Assembly: GCA_002706335.1 (NCBI GenBank)
Contig: PAKZ01000009.1
Location: 62,001-126,000, forward strand
DNA from: Ahrensia sp.
Lineage (GTDB): Bacteria > Pseudomonadota > Alphaproteobacteria > Rhizobiales > Rhizobiaceae
Length of the DNA stretch: 64,000 bases
Reading direction: 5' to 3'
In this document: positions 48,556 through 56,956 of the stretch, in pieces
How positions within the stretch are numbered: the stretch's first letter is position 1
Layout: each line of letters begins with the position of its first letter
Made by a program: the position numbers and the translations under genes
Notes under the pieces: generated by a model
The model's database searches: none
Seen by the model: the letters and a program-made list of their open reading frames with translations, nothing else
What the model was told of the DNA's origin: nothing

Positions 48556-50319
48556 TCACGCCGACAGCACCGCCCATCCATGACCTTCCAGGTCGACGGT
48601 CGCGGAAGAACCATTTCGAGCCAGCACGCCGCTTCCCATCAAGACGCCATTCGCGTCTCCAACTGGCAAACGCGCATGATCGTCATCGAGATTGAACGCA
48701 ATCACCAGACGGTTGCCGTCGGCACTGACCTTGATGACCATCTGCCTGTTTTCCAGATGGACAGTCTCGGTCCGCGCGCGCACCATCCGTGGATTTCGGC
48801 GGCGCAGGCCGATCAGATCCTGATGCAGCCTGTAGACCGTCCAACCGTCCGGCGGCAGAGCGTCCGGTGAATCGGGAAACGCCGGCCGAACGGCGTCATC
48901 GCCGCCCGCTCTGTCTTCCTTGATTCCCCGGAAGCCCTGCTCATCGCCGGAATAGACACTTGGCGTCCCGCCAAGAAGGAAGAGCAACACCAGGGCGTGC
49001 GGCAGGTGGCGGATGTCATCGAGACGGCTCGCAATCCGCGTCACATCGTGATTGCCGACAAAGGTAAGCGGAACAAAGTGTTCCAGAAAGCCATTGTGCC
49101 TATCCAACGCCCAGGCAAGCTCGAAAAAGTTCCCATCGTTCATTGTGCTCCAGATAGCTTTCCAGAGCTCATACTGGGTTACCGCGTCGACGCCGCTTTC
49201 CTGGACGAAACCGGTATAGTCGCCGTGAATGACTTCGCCGAAGATATAGGCGTCGGGATGCGATTGCCGAACTTGCGGCAAGACATGCGCCCAGAAGCTG
49301 GGCGGCGTCGCATAGGCAGCATCAAGACGCCAGCCGGATATTCCGCGATCAAGCCAGTGCGTCATCACATCCGCGACATACTCCGCTACGGCCGGATTAT
49401 CGTGGTTGAGAGTTATCAGTCCTTCATGCCCCTCGAATGTCGCCCATCGTCCTGCGGCAGCGTCGACAGGGCGGAACCACTGCGCGGCGTCAGAGCCCCT
49501 ACCCTTTGTTTCAGCTTCGACGAAGCGCGGAAAGTCGCGGCCGACATGATTGAACACGCCGTCTAGTACGATTCTCAGGCCGCGCTGGTTGGCGGCGGCG
49601 ATCAGCCGGTCGAAATCCGTTTCGTCTCCAAGGCGGGGATCAATGCGAAAGTGATCGATCGTGTCGTAGCCGTGGGTTGCGGAGGCGAATATCGGATTGA
49701 GCAGGATCGCCGACACGCCAAGATCGACGGCGTAATCCAGCCAGTCAATGATACGGTCCAACCGGTGTATCACGCCGGCGGACGGATCCATCATGGTCGG
49801 CGCGCCGACAAATCCCAATGGGTATATCTGCCAGAATACGGCGTATTGAACCCAGCTCGGCATATCTTTTCCTTGTGCGGTTTTATCGATCTCGTGAAAG
49901 GCAATTTTGAGCAGCACGCGAACGACATCATCCAACAAGGCGCGGTCGCTGGTGTTCAGCGCATCGCGGACGACCCGTTCCAGCCATTGCTGATGCGCAA
50001 GCAAGTCTGCGTCGAGTTCCCTAGTGCCCAACTCGGTCAAAGCGATGATTAGTTCGCGATTGTCCTCCTCGCTGCGGGTACGGCGGATGAGGCCATCCTC
50101 TTCCAGCCGCTTGACGATCCGCGTCAGGGATTGGGGCTGAAGACGTTCCTCGCTGGCAAGCTGTCGCGCCGACATTGGCCCGAGCATATGCAGTGTATTG
50201 AGCATGCTGGCGGCTGATGACGTAACACCTCCGGATGCGCGCTCCGAGCGCAGCCTGCGCCCGAAAGCCAACACGGCCCGGATCAAGGCGGCCACATCGT
50301 CTCTTGCATATTCTGTCAT
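48556..50319 (-). CDS. MarR regulator fused to GH13 alpha-amylase
   Basis: One uninterrupted frame of 587 residues joins two usually separate proteins. Residues 1-150 are a MarR winged helix (MSARQLASEERLQPQSLTRIV; RRTRSEEDNRELI wing). From Met153 on is a GH13 glycosidase: VFWQIYPLGFVG, LDGVFNHVG, the nucleophile in GWRLDAAY, the acid/base in FGEVIHG and VGNHDVTR. No stop separates them. An internal ATG at 49863, behind AAGGAAAAGAT, could start the enzyme (435 residues) on its own. An ATG at 50331 lies inside the upstream palindrome, so 50319 is preferred. There is no signal peptide, so the amylase is cytoplasmic. Confidence 0.82.
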   Translation of the reverse strand: MTEYARDDVAALIRAVLAFGRRLRSERASGGVTSSAASMLNTLHMLGPMSARQLASEERLQPQSLTRIVKRLEEDGLIRRTRSEEDNRELIIALTELGTRELDADLLAHQQWLERVVRDALNTSDRALLDDVVRVLLKIAFHEIDKTAQGKDMPSWVQYAVFWQIYPLGFVGAPTMMDPSAGVIHRLDRIIDWLDYAVDLGVSAILLNPIFASATHGYDTIDHFRIDPRLGDETDFDRLIAAANQRGLRIVLDGVFNHVGRDFPRFVEAETKGRGSDAAQWFRPVDAAAGRWATFEGHEGLITLNHDNPAVAEYVADVMTHWLDRGISGWRLDAAYATPPSFWAHVLPQVRQSHPDAYIFGEVIHGDYTGFVQESGVDAVTQYELWKAIWSTMNDGNFFELAWALDRHNGFLEHFVPLTFVGNHDVTRIASRLDDIRHLPHALVLLFLLGGTPSVYSGDEQGFRGIKEDRAGGDDAVRPAFPDSPDALPPDGWTVYRLHQDLIGLRRRNPRMVRARTETVHLENRQMVIKVSADGNRLVIAFNLDDDHARLPVGDANGVLMGSGVLARNGSSATVDLEGHGWAVLSA

Positions 50320-50321
50320 AT

Positions 50322-50340
50322 TAGTACGCATAGCGTACTA
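50322..50340. promoter_or_regulatory. Perfect palindrome, putative MarR operator
   Basis: TAGTACGCATAGCGTACTA has two perfect eight-base arms around ATA and lies directly before the MarR-amylase start codon. MarR proteins bind such 16-20 base palindromes and usually repress themselves. It is also in the promoter region facing the arsR-type gene. Confidence 0.7.
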
Positions 50341-50529
50341 TATTCATATGATCAACGAAGCTCAACGTGAGGGATCAGTCAATCGGGCGCTGCGTCCTGC
50401 CCGACTCACAGAGTCTGGCCCTGCGACCATCGGCGCCAACCAACAAGGTTTCGTGAGGTCTCCATGCCGCGCCTTGTGTTCGCAGCCGGCCATGATAGAT
50501 AAAGCGCGCACTCTTTACGGCAGAGCGAA

Positions 50530-50874
50530 ATGAACAAGACTGACATGGTAATCGACCCGATCAACGCCGGCGACACGGCCGTTTCCGACAAGATGTTGGA
50601 AAACGCGACGATTACCACACAGTTCCTGAAATCGCTGGCGCACCCAGCCCGTCTCGTCATCCTGTGCAGGCTGGCCGAAGGCGGCATCAATGTCGGTGAA
50701 TTGGAAGCTATGCTCGAATTGCCGCAGGCCGCCGTATCGAAACAACTGGCTCGGCTGCGCGAGGACGGCCTTGTGGACTGTCGCCGCGAAGGCCGCTCGA
50801 TCGTCTATTCTCTGGCCGACGAAAAAACGCGCAGGATCATCCATGCCCTCTACGAGGAATTCTGCAAGGAATAG
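50530..50874 (+). CDS. ArsR-family repressor of BigR/SqrR persulfide-sensor type
   Basis: This is a 114-residue ArsR/SmtB winged-helix repressor. The recognition helix region is LPQAAVSKQLARLREDGLV (about residues 64-82). Cys46 (in VILCRL) and Cys112 (in EEFCKE) are 66 residues apart, exactly the spacing of the persulfide-sensing cysteine pairs of BigR (42/108) and SqrR (41/107). Metal-sensor motifs of ArsR or SmtB (ELCVCD) are absent. An extra Cys84 lies in the wing. It should release DNA when sulfane sulfur builds up. None of its usual targets (persulfide dioxygenase, sulfide:quinone oxidoreductase) is next to it. Confidence 0.88.
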   Translation: MNKTDMVIDPINAGDTAVSDKMLENATITTQFLKSLAHPARLVILCRLAEGGINVGELEAMLELPQAAVSKQLARLREDGLVDCRREGRSIVYSLADEKTRRIIHALYEEFCKE

Positions 50875-50936
50875 CCCCGCCGGTCCGCGTACCAAATCCT
50901 TTCTGATGTCTGCAAGTAAGGACGGGAGAACGCGCT

Positions 50937-51065
50937 TCAAAAGCCGAAGGAACGAGCGAAGCTCATAAACGACCGAATGACCGCGCTGGTCATTTCGCCG
51001 TTGTTCTGCGCGAAATCCCACACGAGGAGAATAGTCAGGGCCAAGACAGCCAAGAGCGGTTTCAT
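50937..51065 (-). CDS. Small single-span membrane protein (42 aa)
   Basis: A short frame encodes 42 residues: a charged start MKPL, one hydrophobic helix (about residues 4-16, LLAVLALTILLVW), then DFAQNNGEMTSAVIRSF and a basic tail ending in GF. It fits a pattern of tiny conserved alphaproteobacterial membrane proteins (single helix, then W-D and N-G). The ribosome-binding site is weak. It lies alone in the gap between the arsR-type gene and the phosphodiesterase gene. Its function is unknown. Confidence 0.55.
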   Translation of the reverse strand: MKPLLAVLALTILLVWDFAQNNGEMTSAVIRSFMSFARSFGF

Positions 51066-51254
51066 GCGACGAGAATACCACCCTCGCGAACGCAAAGAAA
51101 TTACCAAAGGGAATGTTAGCCGGTTTATCGTGAATCGTCTCGCTTTCTTGGACCCCCGTGCCTGGTGCTGCTCGCACATTGCTTTCTCCTCTGGCGCAAT
51201 CGAGTGCTCCGCCCTACGGTAAAGCGGCTCACGAGTGCCCAAAGACAGCGGACG

Positions 51255-52181
51255 ATGAGGATCGCGACTTTCAACGTTCAGAACATGCGCTTACGGCATT
51301 CGAAGGCCGGCGTTTTGTTGACGGGCGCGCGTGATGGGGATGGCCCCGCCAGGGAAAGCGCCGCCGCGAAGGTCTCGGACGTGATCGACCGGAAACTGAC
51401 CGCCGCAATTCTGCGCGAAGCCGATGCCGATGTGGTCGCGATGCAGGAGGTATTCGACCGGGAAACGCTCGATTATTTTCACGACCGCATCCTGCTGCCG
51501 TCCGGAAGCGCGCCCTACCCTTTTCGGATTTGCCTTCCGGGCAATGACGGGCGCGGCTACGACGTCGCGCTGATGAGCCGGATCGGTCTCGAGGATGTCA
51601 AAAGCCACGCCACGTTGACAGCAAAAGATCTCGGGCTCGAGAGAGAAGCGGGAGACGACGCGGACGAGCCGGTCTTCCGCCGCGACTGCCTGAGCGCGCG
51701 GGTGGGCGAATTGACGCTCCTGGTGTGCCACTTCAAGGCGCCGTGGCCCGACGCAGACATTGCCTGGATGACCCGCCGGCTCGAAGCACTCGCGGTTCGC
51801 CGGCTGATAGAGCGGATGTTTCCGGACCCGGCCTCGGCGCAGTGGCTGATCCTCGGCGATCTGAACGAGCCGCAAAACGAACCACGCGGCGAACGGGCAA
51901 CCGCGCCGCTAATCGACGATTTCGCAGTCGATCTCGTCACGCGGCTGCCGGAGGACCGCCGCTGGTCCTACCATATGCAGGACACAAGCATCTATTCCAG
52001 GCCGGACGCGCTGCTGGCGTCGCCCGCCTTTGCCCGCCGGTTCCCGAACGCCACACCGCTCTATCTGCGTCAGGGGCTTGGACATGAGGCTGCGCGTTTC
52101 TCCGGAGAGCGCCTGCACGGTGTCGGCTATCACAGGCCGCACGCCAGCGACCATGCTGCCATAGCAATCGACTTCGACTGA
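51255..52181 (+). CDS. Endonuclease/exonuclease/phosphatase (EEP) family protein
   Basis: This is a 308-residue EEP-fold phosphodiesterase. It begins with MRIATFNVQNMR (the typical first strand with a metal-binding Asn), then VVAMQEVFDRE with the metal glutamate, LLVCHFKAPW, LILGDLNEP with the catalytic Asp and Asn, and SDHAAIAIDF with the catalytic histidine at the end. There is no signal peptide. Family substrates range from DNA to phosphoinositides. The frame is open upstream, but ATG 51255 starts the fold. It converges on the sulfatase gene with no gap. Confidence 0.9.
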   Translation: MRIATFNVQNMRLRHSKAGVLLTGARDGDGPARESAAAKVSDVIDRKLTAAILREADADVVAMQEVFDRETLDYFHDRILLPSGSAPYPFRICLPGNDGRGYDVALMSRIGLEDVKSHATLTAKDLGLEREAGDDADEPVFRRDCLSARVGELTLLVCHFKAPWPDADIAWMTRRLEALAVRRLIERMFPDPASAQWLILGDLNEPQNEPRGERATAPLIDDFAVDLVTRLPEDRRWSYHMQDTSIYSRPDALLASPAFARRFPNATPLYLRQGLGHEAARFSGERLHGVGYHRPHASDHAAIAIDFD

Positions 52182-53873
52182 TTATGAAGCGGCGTTCTGC
52201 GCAGCGCCCCGATATTTGACCGTCAGTTCCTCCTCGACCTCAGTGCCGTCATAGAGGCCGAGCAGGATGCCTTTGCGGCGCGAGCCGCCCCTGCCCGCCT
52301 CGATCTGATCGTCCGAGATCGCGGTTCGCTGCGCCATGCGCCGCGCCCACACCGCGAGCCGCTCATACATCATTTCTACGATACCGGCATGATCGACGCT
52401 GGCGCCCAGATCGACATATTCGTCCGGATCGTTTTCCATGTCGAACAGCATCGGGCGCATGCCACCCTCGGCATGCATGAATTTCCAGCGCTTGTCGGCG
52501 ATCATGAACAGGCGCGCATCTTTCGGCTCGACTCCGAGCTTCACCGCCATGGGCGTCGCCGAATAGTCATACTCACTGACGGCGAACTCCCGCCATTCCT
52601 CCGGCGTCTCGGCACGCAGGAAGGGTGCGAGCGACCGGCCCTCGACAATATGGCCGGGAACCTTCCCTCCGGCGGCTTCGATGAATGTGGCGGCGAGGTC
52701 GATCTGTTCGACCAGCTCGTCGCAGACCGTACCGCGCGCGGCGTCCGCTTCCGGCGAGGGATCGACGACCATCAGCGGCACCTTGACCGACTGTTCGTGA
52801 AACAGATCCTTCTCGCCCAGCCAGTGGTCGCCCAGATAGTCGCCGTGGTCAGAGGTGAGCACGATGAGAGTGTCGTCAAGCCGGCCGGTTTCCTCCAGAT
52901 ATTTCATCAGTCGGCCGAGTTCGTCGTCGCATTGCTTGATGAGCCCCATATAAGCCGGAATGACCTTTTCGCGCACATCGTCGCGCGAGAAGGCCTGCCC
53001 GATCGCATTCGACATGAAGGCTTCATAGACGGGATGCGGGTCTTCCCGCTCATCCGGGTGGCGGATCGCGGGTAAAACCTGGTTGCGGCCATACATCTCG
53101 TGATAGGGGGCGGGCACGATGTAGGGCCAATGCGGCTTGATATAGGACAGATGGCACAGCCATGCCGTCGCGTCGTCCTTCCTGGCCTCCAGGAATTCTA
53201 TCATCCTGTCGGTGAGCCAGGGCGTCTCGGAATCGCGGTTGTCGATATTGGCCGGTTTGTCGGCATGTTTCATAAACCAGCCGGACGCCATGTCGCCGTC
53301 CTCGTCGACGCCGGCATTGGCGAAGTCATGCCATGGGTTTGCCCCGGCATAGCCCTTTGACTTCAGATACTCATTGTAGGGCGAGCGCTTGGAATCGTAG
53401 AAGCCGTCGGGCCCCTCGCCCCACAACCCGTCATCGCGGACGAAGACGTCGAACCCGCATTCCGAAACGCGCGCGCCGATAATGCCGTCGCGTGCGATGC
53501 CGAGGCGGTCCATGCCTTCCTCATCGACCTTCATATGCGTCTTGCCGATCAGCCAGGACTGCATGCCGATCTTGCGAAGATGATCGCCCAAGGTCTGTTC
53601 GCCGACCTTGAGCGGGAAGTTATTCCAGGCCGCGCCGTGGCTGCTGACATAACGGCCGGTGTAGGTGCTCATGCGCGATGAGCCGCAGACCGGCGACTGC
53701 ACATAGCATCGGCTGAACCGGACGCCGCGCGACGCCAGCGTATCCATGTTCGGGGTTTTCAGCCACGGATGGCCAGCGCAGCTCATATAGTCGAAGCGGA
53801 GCTGGTCATACATGATGAAGAGGATATTGCGGACTTTGCGGGACATATGAGGCTGGCTTCGATCTTCGTTCAT
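52182..53873 (-). CDS. Type I sulfatase (Cys-type alkaline phosphatase superfamily)
   Basis: This is a 563-residue hydrolase of the sulfatase/phosphonate monoester hydrolase group. The active-site signature VCGSSRMSTYTGR contains Cys63, which must become formylglycine. Other metal and substrate residues are in MYDQ (Asp23), LIGKTHMK and LTSDHGDYLGDH. There is no signal peptide, so it acts in the cytoplasm on an imported ester. Start choices are GTG 53915 (overlapping the upstream stop), ATG 53873 or ATG 53846, where homology begins (MSRKVRNILFIMYD). It is the last gene of the TAXI-TRAP operon, suggesting that the transporter brings in its sulfated (or phosphonate ester) substrate. Confidence 0.88.
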   Translation of the reverse strand: MNEDRSQPHMSRKVRNILFIMYDQLRFDYMSCAGHPWLKTPNMDTLASRGVRFSRCYVQSPVCGSSRMSTYTGRYVSSHGAAWNNFPLKVGEQTLGDHLRKIGMQSWLIGKTHMKVDEEGMDRLGIARDGIIGARVSECGFDVFVRDDGLWGEGPDGFYDSKRSPYNEYLKSKGYAGANPWHDFANAGVDEDGDMASGWFMKHADKPANIDNRDSETPWLTDRMIEFLEARKDDATAWLCHLSYIKPHWPYIVPAPYHEMYGRNQVLPAIRHPDEREDPHPVYEAFMSNAIGQAFSRDDVREKVIPAYMGLIKQCDDELGRLMKYLEETGRLDDTLIVLTSDHGDYLGDHWLGEKDLFHEQSVKVPLMVVDPSPEADAARGTVCDELVEQIDLAATFIEAAGGKVPGHIVEGRSLAPFLRAETPEEWREFAVSEYDYSATPMAVKLGVEPKDARLFMIADKRWKFMHAEGGMRPMLFDMENDPDEYVDLGASVDHAGIVEMMYERLAVWARRMAQRTAISDDQIEAGRGGSRRKGILLGLYDGTEVEEELTVKYRGAAQNAAS

Positions 53874-53911
53874 GTGGACGGGGGCGGCATAACCGGCCCC
53901 GCGATTTCTGG

Positions 53912-54925
53912 TCACTGCATTTCGTCAGGAACTTCGATTCCGATTTCCTTGTAGTACTTGATGGCGCCCGGATGGAGCGGCATTGCGCTTGACTTTTGCA
54001 ACCCTTCGAGCGTGACCTTGCGCATGAAAGGCGTGGTTTTCTGTACGCCCGGCAGGTTTTCCCAGAAGACCTTGGTGATCTCGTAGACCGTGTCCTCGGA
54101 CAGATCCATCCGAACGCCGACACCGACCGTCGAACCGACTTCATAGACATCTTCACTGTTCACGACGCCATCGCCGTAAATGCCGGCCGGGATGACATCG
54201 AGCGTCCGGCCCGGACCACGTGTCGGGGCAAGCATCTCGTCGGAGGCCGCGTCGACTTCTGCCTTGGTCGGACCGAGAATGCGCAGCTTGGACGTCAACG
54301 CCAACTGCTCGATCTGCGGATAGGGCGGAATGCCGCCATTGATGTAGACGTCGATCTGCCGGTCCTGGAAGGCCTGCAGGGCCGCGCCCCAGGACGCCTT
54401 GACGTTTTCATAGTCCTCGCCGGCCTTGTAACCGGTCATCGACCCGATCCACGCATTGGCCGTGTTCCATGCGCCGCCGCCCGGAGGCCCGAGGAATACC
54501 TTTTTGCCCTTGATGTCCTTGAGCGACATCATGCCGGAATCCGCATAGGTCACCACGTGATAGGCGCCATAGGGGAACCAGTAGATCAGGCCGAGGTTTT
54601 TCGAGAGTTCGGGCGCCTTCTCCAGCTTGGAATACATCGCCTTGCCGTTCTTCATGAACTGATAGACGGTCGGCGAGACCATGCAGAGATCGATCTTGCC
54701 GGACGCGACCTCGACCATGTGTTTCGTCGCCGCGCCTGTTGCGTCGACGGTGATCTCGTAATCGCTCTGCTTGTCGTTGACGATATTGGCCATGGTGGTC
54801 ATCACCAGATAGGCCGAAGAGCCTGGATCGATGGTGGCCATCTTGAGCTTCTCGGCGGCGAATGCACCGGTCGACAAGGCGACCGTCGCCAAGCCCGCCA
54901 ATGCGGCACGGGTTAGATGTTTCAT
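53912..54925 (-). CDS. TRAP transporter TAXI-family solute-binding protein
   Basis: This is a 337-residue periplasmic binding protein of the TAXI (TRAP-associated extracytoplasmic immunogenic) family. A signal peptide covers about residues 1-23 (cleavage GAFA-AE). The mature part has the MATIDPGSSAYLVMTTMANIV region near residue 28 and the FLGPPGGGAWNTANAW loop near residue 140, both typical of the family. A strong GGGAGGAAAG site precedes the ATG, which overlaps the permease stop (ATGA). Known TAXI systems carry small organic acids or amino acids; here the sulfatase downstream hints at a sulfated solute. Confidence 0.93.
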   Translation of the reverse strand: MKHLTRAALAGLATVALSTGAFAAEKLKMATIDPGSSAYLVMTTMANIVNDKQSDYEITVDATGAATKHMVEVASGKIDLCMVSPTVYQFMKNGKAMYSKLEKAPELSKNLGLIYWFPYGAYHVVTYADSGMMSLKDIKGKKVFLGPPGGGAWNTANAWIGSMTGYKAGEDYENVKASWGAALQAFQDRQIDVYINGGIPPYPQIEQLALTSKLRILGPTKAEVDAASDEMLAPTRGPGRTLDVIPAGIYGDGVVNSEDVYEVGSTVGVGVRMDLSEDTVYEITKVFWENLPGVQKTTPFMRKVTLEGLQKSSAMPLHPGAIKYYKEIGIEVPDEMQ

Positions 54926-56838
54926 GCTTTCCTCCCTTGGGTTGTGGTTTCCGGAAGCGCCTCCACGCTCCGAGGTCTGAGGTAATGCGAGACGATCAGC
55001 AGGACCGCGACCGCGCCGCCGCCGAGGCTCGACAGGATGTCGGGCGTCAGGATGGTGATTGCCGCAACGAGACGAATGGCGCTTTCCCATAACGGAAGGC
55101 GAGACTTGTCGAAGCCCGCGAGAGCCGTGCCGATCATCCAGGTCGCCAGCATGAAACAGGCGAGCGACCAGACGAGACCGGTAACGGTGAAGCCGTCAAT
55201 GATCAGGATATCCGGGTGATAGACGAAGATGAACGGTATGATGAAGCCGGCGATCGCCAGGCGAACCGCCTCGACACCGGTCTCCATCGGCTTGGCCCCA
55301 GCGATCGGCGCGGCGGCGAACGCGGCGAGCGCGACTGGCGGCGTGATAACCGAAAGCACACCGAAGTAGAGCATGAACATGTGCGCTGCGATCTTGGAGA
55401 TGCCGAGACCTTCCAATGCCGGCCCCATGACAAGCGCGAGAATCAGATAGGCGGTCACAGATGGCACGCCCATGCCCATGACGATGCAACCCGCCATGAC
55501 GAGAAACAGGGCGACCAGCAGGCTGCCGCCGGATGCTGCGCGGATCGCGTCGGCGAATTCGAGGCCGATCCCGCTCATATTGACGATGCCGATCACGACA
55601 CCGACTGAAGTGACGATGATCATCAGGTTGGCAGCCGTCTTGCCCGCGCTGACGAGCGCCTGCCACCATGCGGACGGATACCGAAACCGGGGAAACAGGA
55701 TCAGGCAGAGGACCGAAGCGACGCAGAGCGCATAGAAGCCGGCATTCTGCGGCGTGCGCCCGGTCAGAAGGACCGCGATGATGACGCCGAGCGGAATCCA
55801 GAAAGCGAGACTCGCGATCCAGTCCTGACGCGTCAGCGTCTCGCGTTTCTCGGGCGGTGTCGCGCCGATGCCCTGCTTTCGCGACTCGATCAGGACGACA
55901 ATGAACAGGCTCGCATAATAGAGGATCGCCGGGATGAGCGCCGCAATGACGATCTTCAGATAAGGGATCCCCGTCACGTCGGCCATGATGAAGGCGACCA
56001 CGCCCATGCCCGGAGGCATGATCTGCCCGCCGGTCGAGGCTGCCGCTTCGACCGCGCCTGCAAATTTCGCCTTGAAACCGGCGCGCTTGATGATCGGTAT
56101 GGTGAAGATGCCTGTCGAGACGACATTGGCGATGGCCGCGCCCGACATGGTGCCGAACATCGCGGAACCGACAATCGCGGCATGTGCCGGACCGCCGGCG
56201 AACCGGCCGGTGGCGGCAAACGCGATCTTCAGGAGCACGTCTCCCGCACCGGACGCCTGCAGCACCGCTCCGTAGACGATGAAGATCAGTCCCGTGGTCG
56301 CAACCACCTGGAGAGGCCTGCCGAAGACGCCATCGGTCGTGAACCACTGCCGATCGGCGATACTCGACCAGTCGAGATCCGCACCGCCCAGGCCATCAGG
56401 AAGGATGGCGTAAAGCAGGACACCGAAGAAGACGAGCGCCATCGGAATGCCGAACAGCCTCCAAGTCAGATAGCCGATGATCGCGAAAGCGATCCAGGAA
56501 GCCATCAGGTCGGTGCGGGAAATATCGACGAAGAACTCCTCCTGCTCCAGCATGATGCCCATCCAGCGCAGGACGAGAACCGCGAAAACCGCGAGGACGA
56601 CGAAATGCAAGACGCTCAGAAGCGGATTGGCGGTCGGGACCGGTTCACTGCCGACGGGCGCGTCGACAACTTCGCGTTCTCCCGAATTCAAGATCAGGAT
56701 AGCGACGACCACACCGGTCAGAGCGACGCCGCCGAAGACGATGATCGTGTCGAAAATTCCGAACCCGGCGATATAGATCGCGAACGCCGCCAGCGCGGCG
56801 GCGAGAATCTCCGCGATTCTATTTGTCAGCTGTCGCAC
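54922..56838 (-). CDS. TRAP transporter fused small/large permease (4TM/12TM)
   Basis: This is a 638-residue membrane protein in which the DctQ-like four-helix part and the DctM-like twelve-helix part are fused, as is usual for TAXI systems. It uses the sodium or proton gradient. Landmarks of the large subunit are GSAMFGTMSGAAIANV (about residues 225-240), GGQIMPPGMGVVAF and MGMGVPSVTAYLILA. The start is GTG at 56838, directly behind GGAGGAG; the longer open frame upstream lacks a site and runs through the regulator's operator. It is the first gene of the operon and divergent from iclR. Confidence 0.92.
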   Translation of the reverse strand: MRQLTNRIAEILAAALAAFAIYIAGFGIFDTIIVFGGVALTGVVVAILILNSGEREVVDAPVGSEPVPTANPLLSVLHFVVLAVFAVLVLRWMGIMLEQEEFFVDISRTDLMASWIAFAIIGYLTWRLFGIPMALVFFGVLLYAILPDGLGGADLDWSSIADRQWFTTDGVFGRPLQVVATTGLIFIVYGAVLQASGAGDVLLKIAFAATGRFAGGPAHAAIVGSAMFGTMSGAAIANVVSTGIFTIPIIKRAGFKAKFAGAVEAAASTGGQIMPPGMGVVAFIMADVTGIPYLKIVIAALIPAILYYASLFIVVLIESRKQGIGATPPEKRETLTRQDWIASLAFWIPLGVIIAVLLTGRTPQNAGFYALCVASVLCLILFPRFRYPSAWWQALVSAGKTAANLMIIVTSVGVVIGIVNMSGIGLEFADAIRAASGGSLLVALFLVMAGCIVMGMGVPSVTAYLILALVMGPALEGLGISKIAAHMFMLYFGVLSVITPPVALAAFAAAPIAGAKPMETGVEAVRLAIAGFIIPFIFVYHPDILIIDGFTVTGLVWSLACFMLATWMIGTALAGFDKSRLPLWESAIRLVAAITILTPDILSSLGGGAVAVLLIVSHYLRPRSVEALPETTTQGRKA

Positions 56839-56911
56839 GATGGCTCCTCCCAGACGCGCTTCGCAGACAATCATGCGGAATTCGCCACCCAGCACAATCG
56901 AACCTTGAACA

Positions 56912-56932
56912 GCGTGCCACTGAGTGGCACGC
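56912..56932. promoter_or_regulatory. 21-bp perfect palindrome, putative IclR operator
   Basis: Ten-base arms GCGTGCCACT and AGTGGCACGC flank one central base, and outer GAAC/GTTC words extend the symmetry further out. It lies in the 118-base gap between the divergent TRAP operon and the iclR gene, 25 bases before the iclR start, the expected place for a shared and autoregulatory operator. Confidence 0.75.
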
Positions 56933-56956
56933 TCCCCGTTCTGAGGACCGTGCAAA

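Noticed and set aside
55196-56347. A 383-codon frame on the same strand as the TRAP permease in another register
   Set aside because: It is a His/Arg-rich out-of-frame shadow of the permease.
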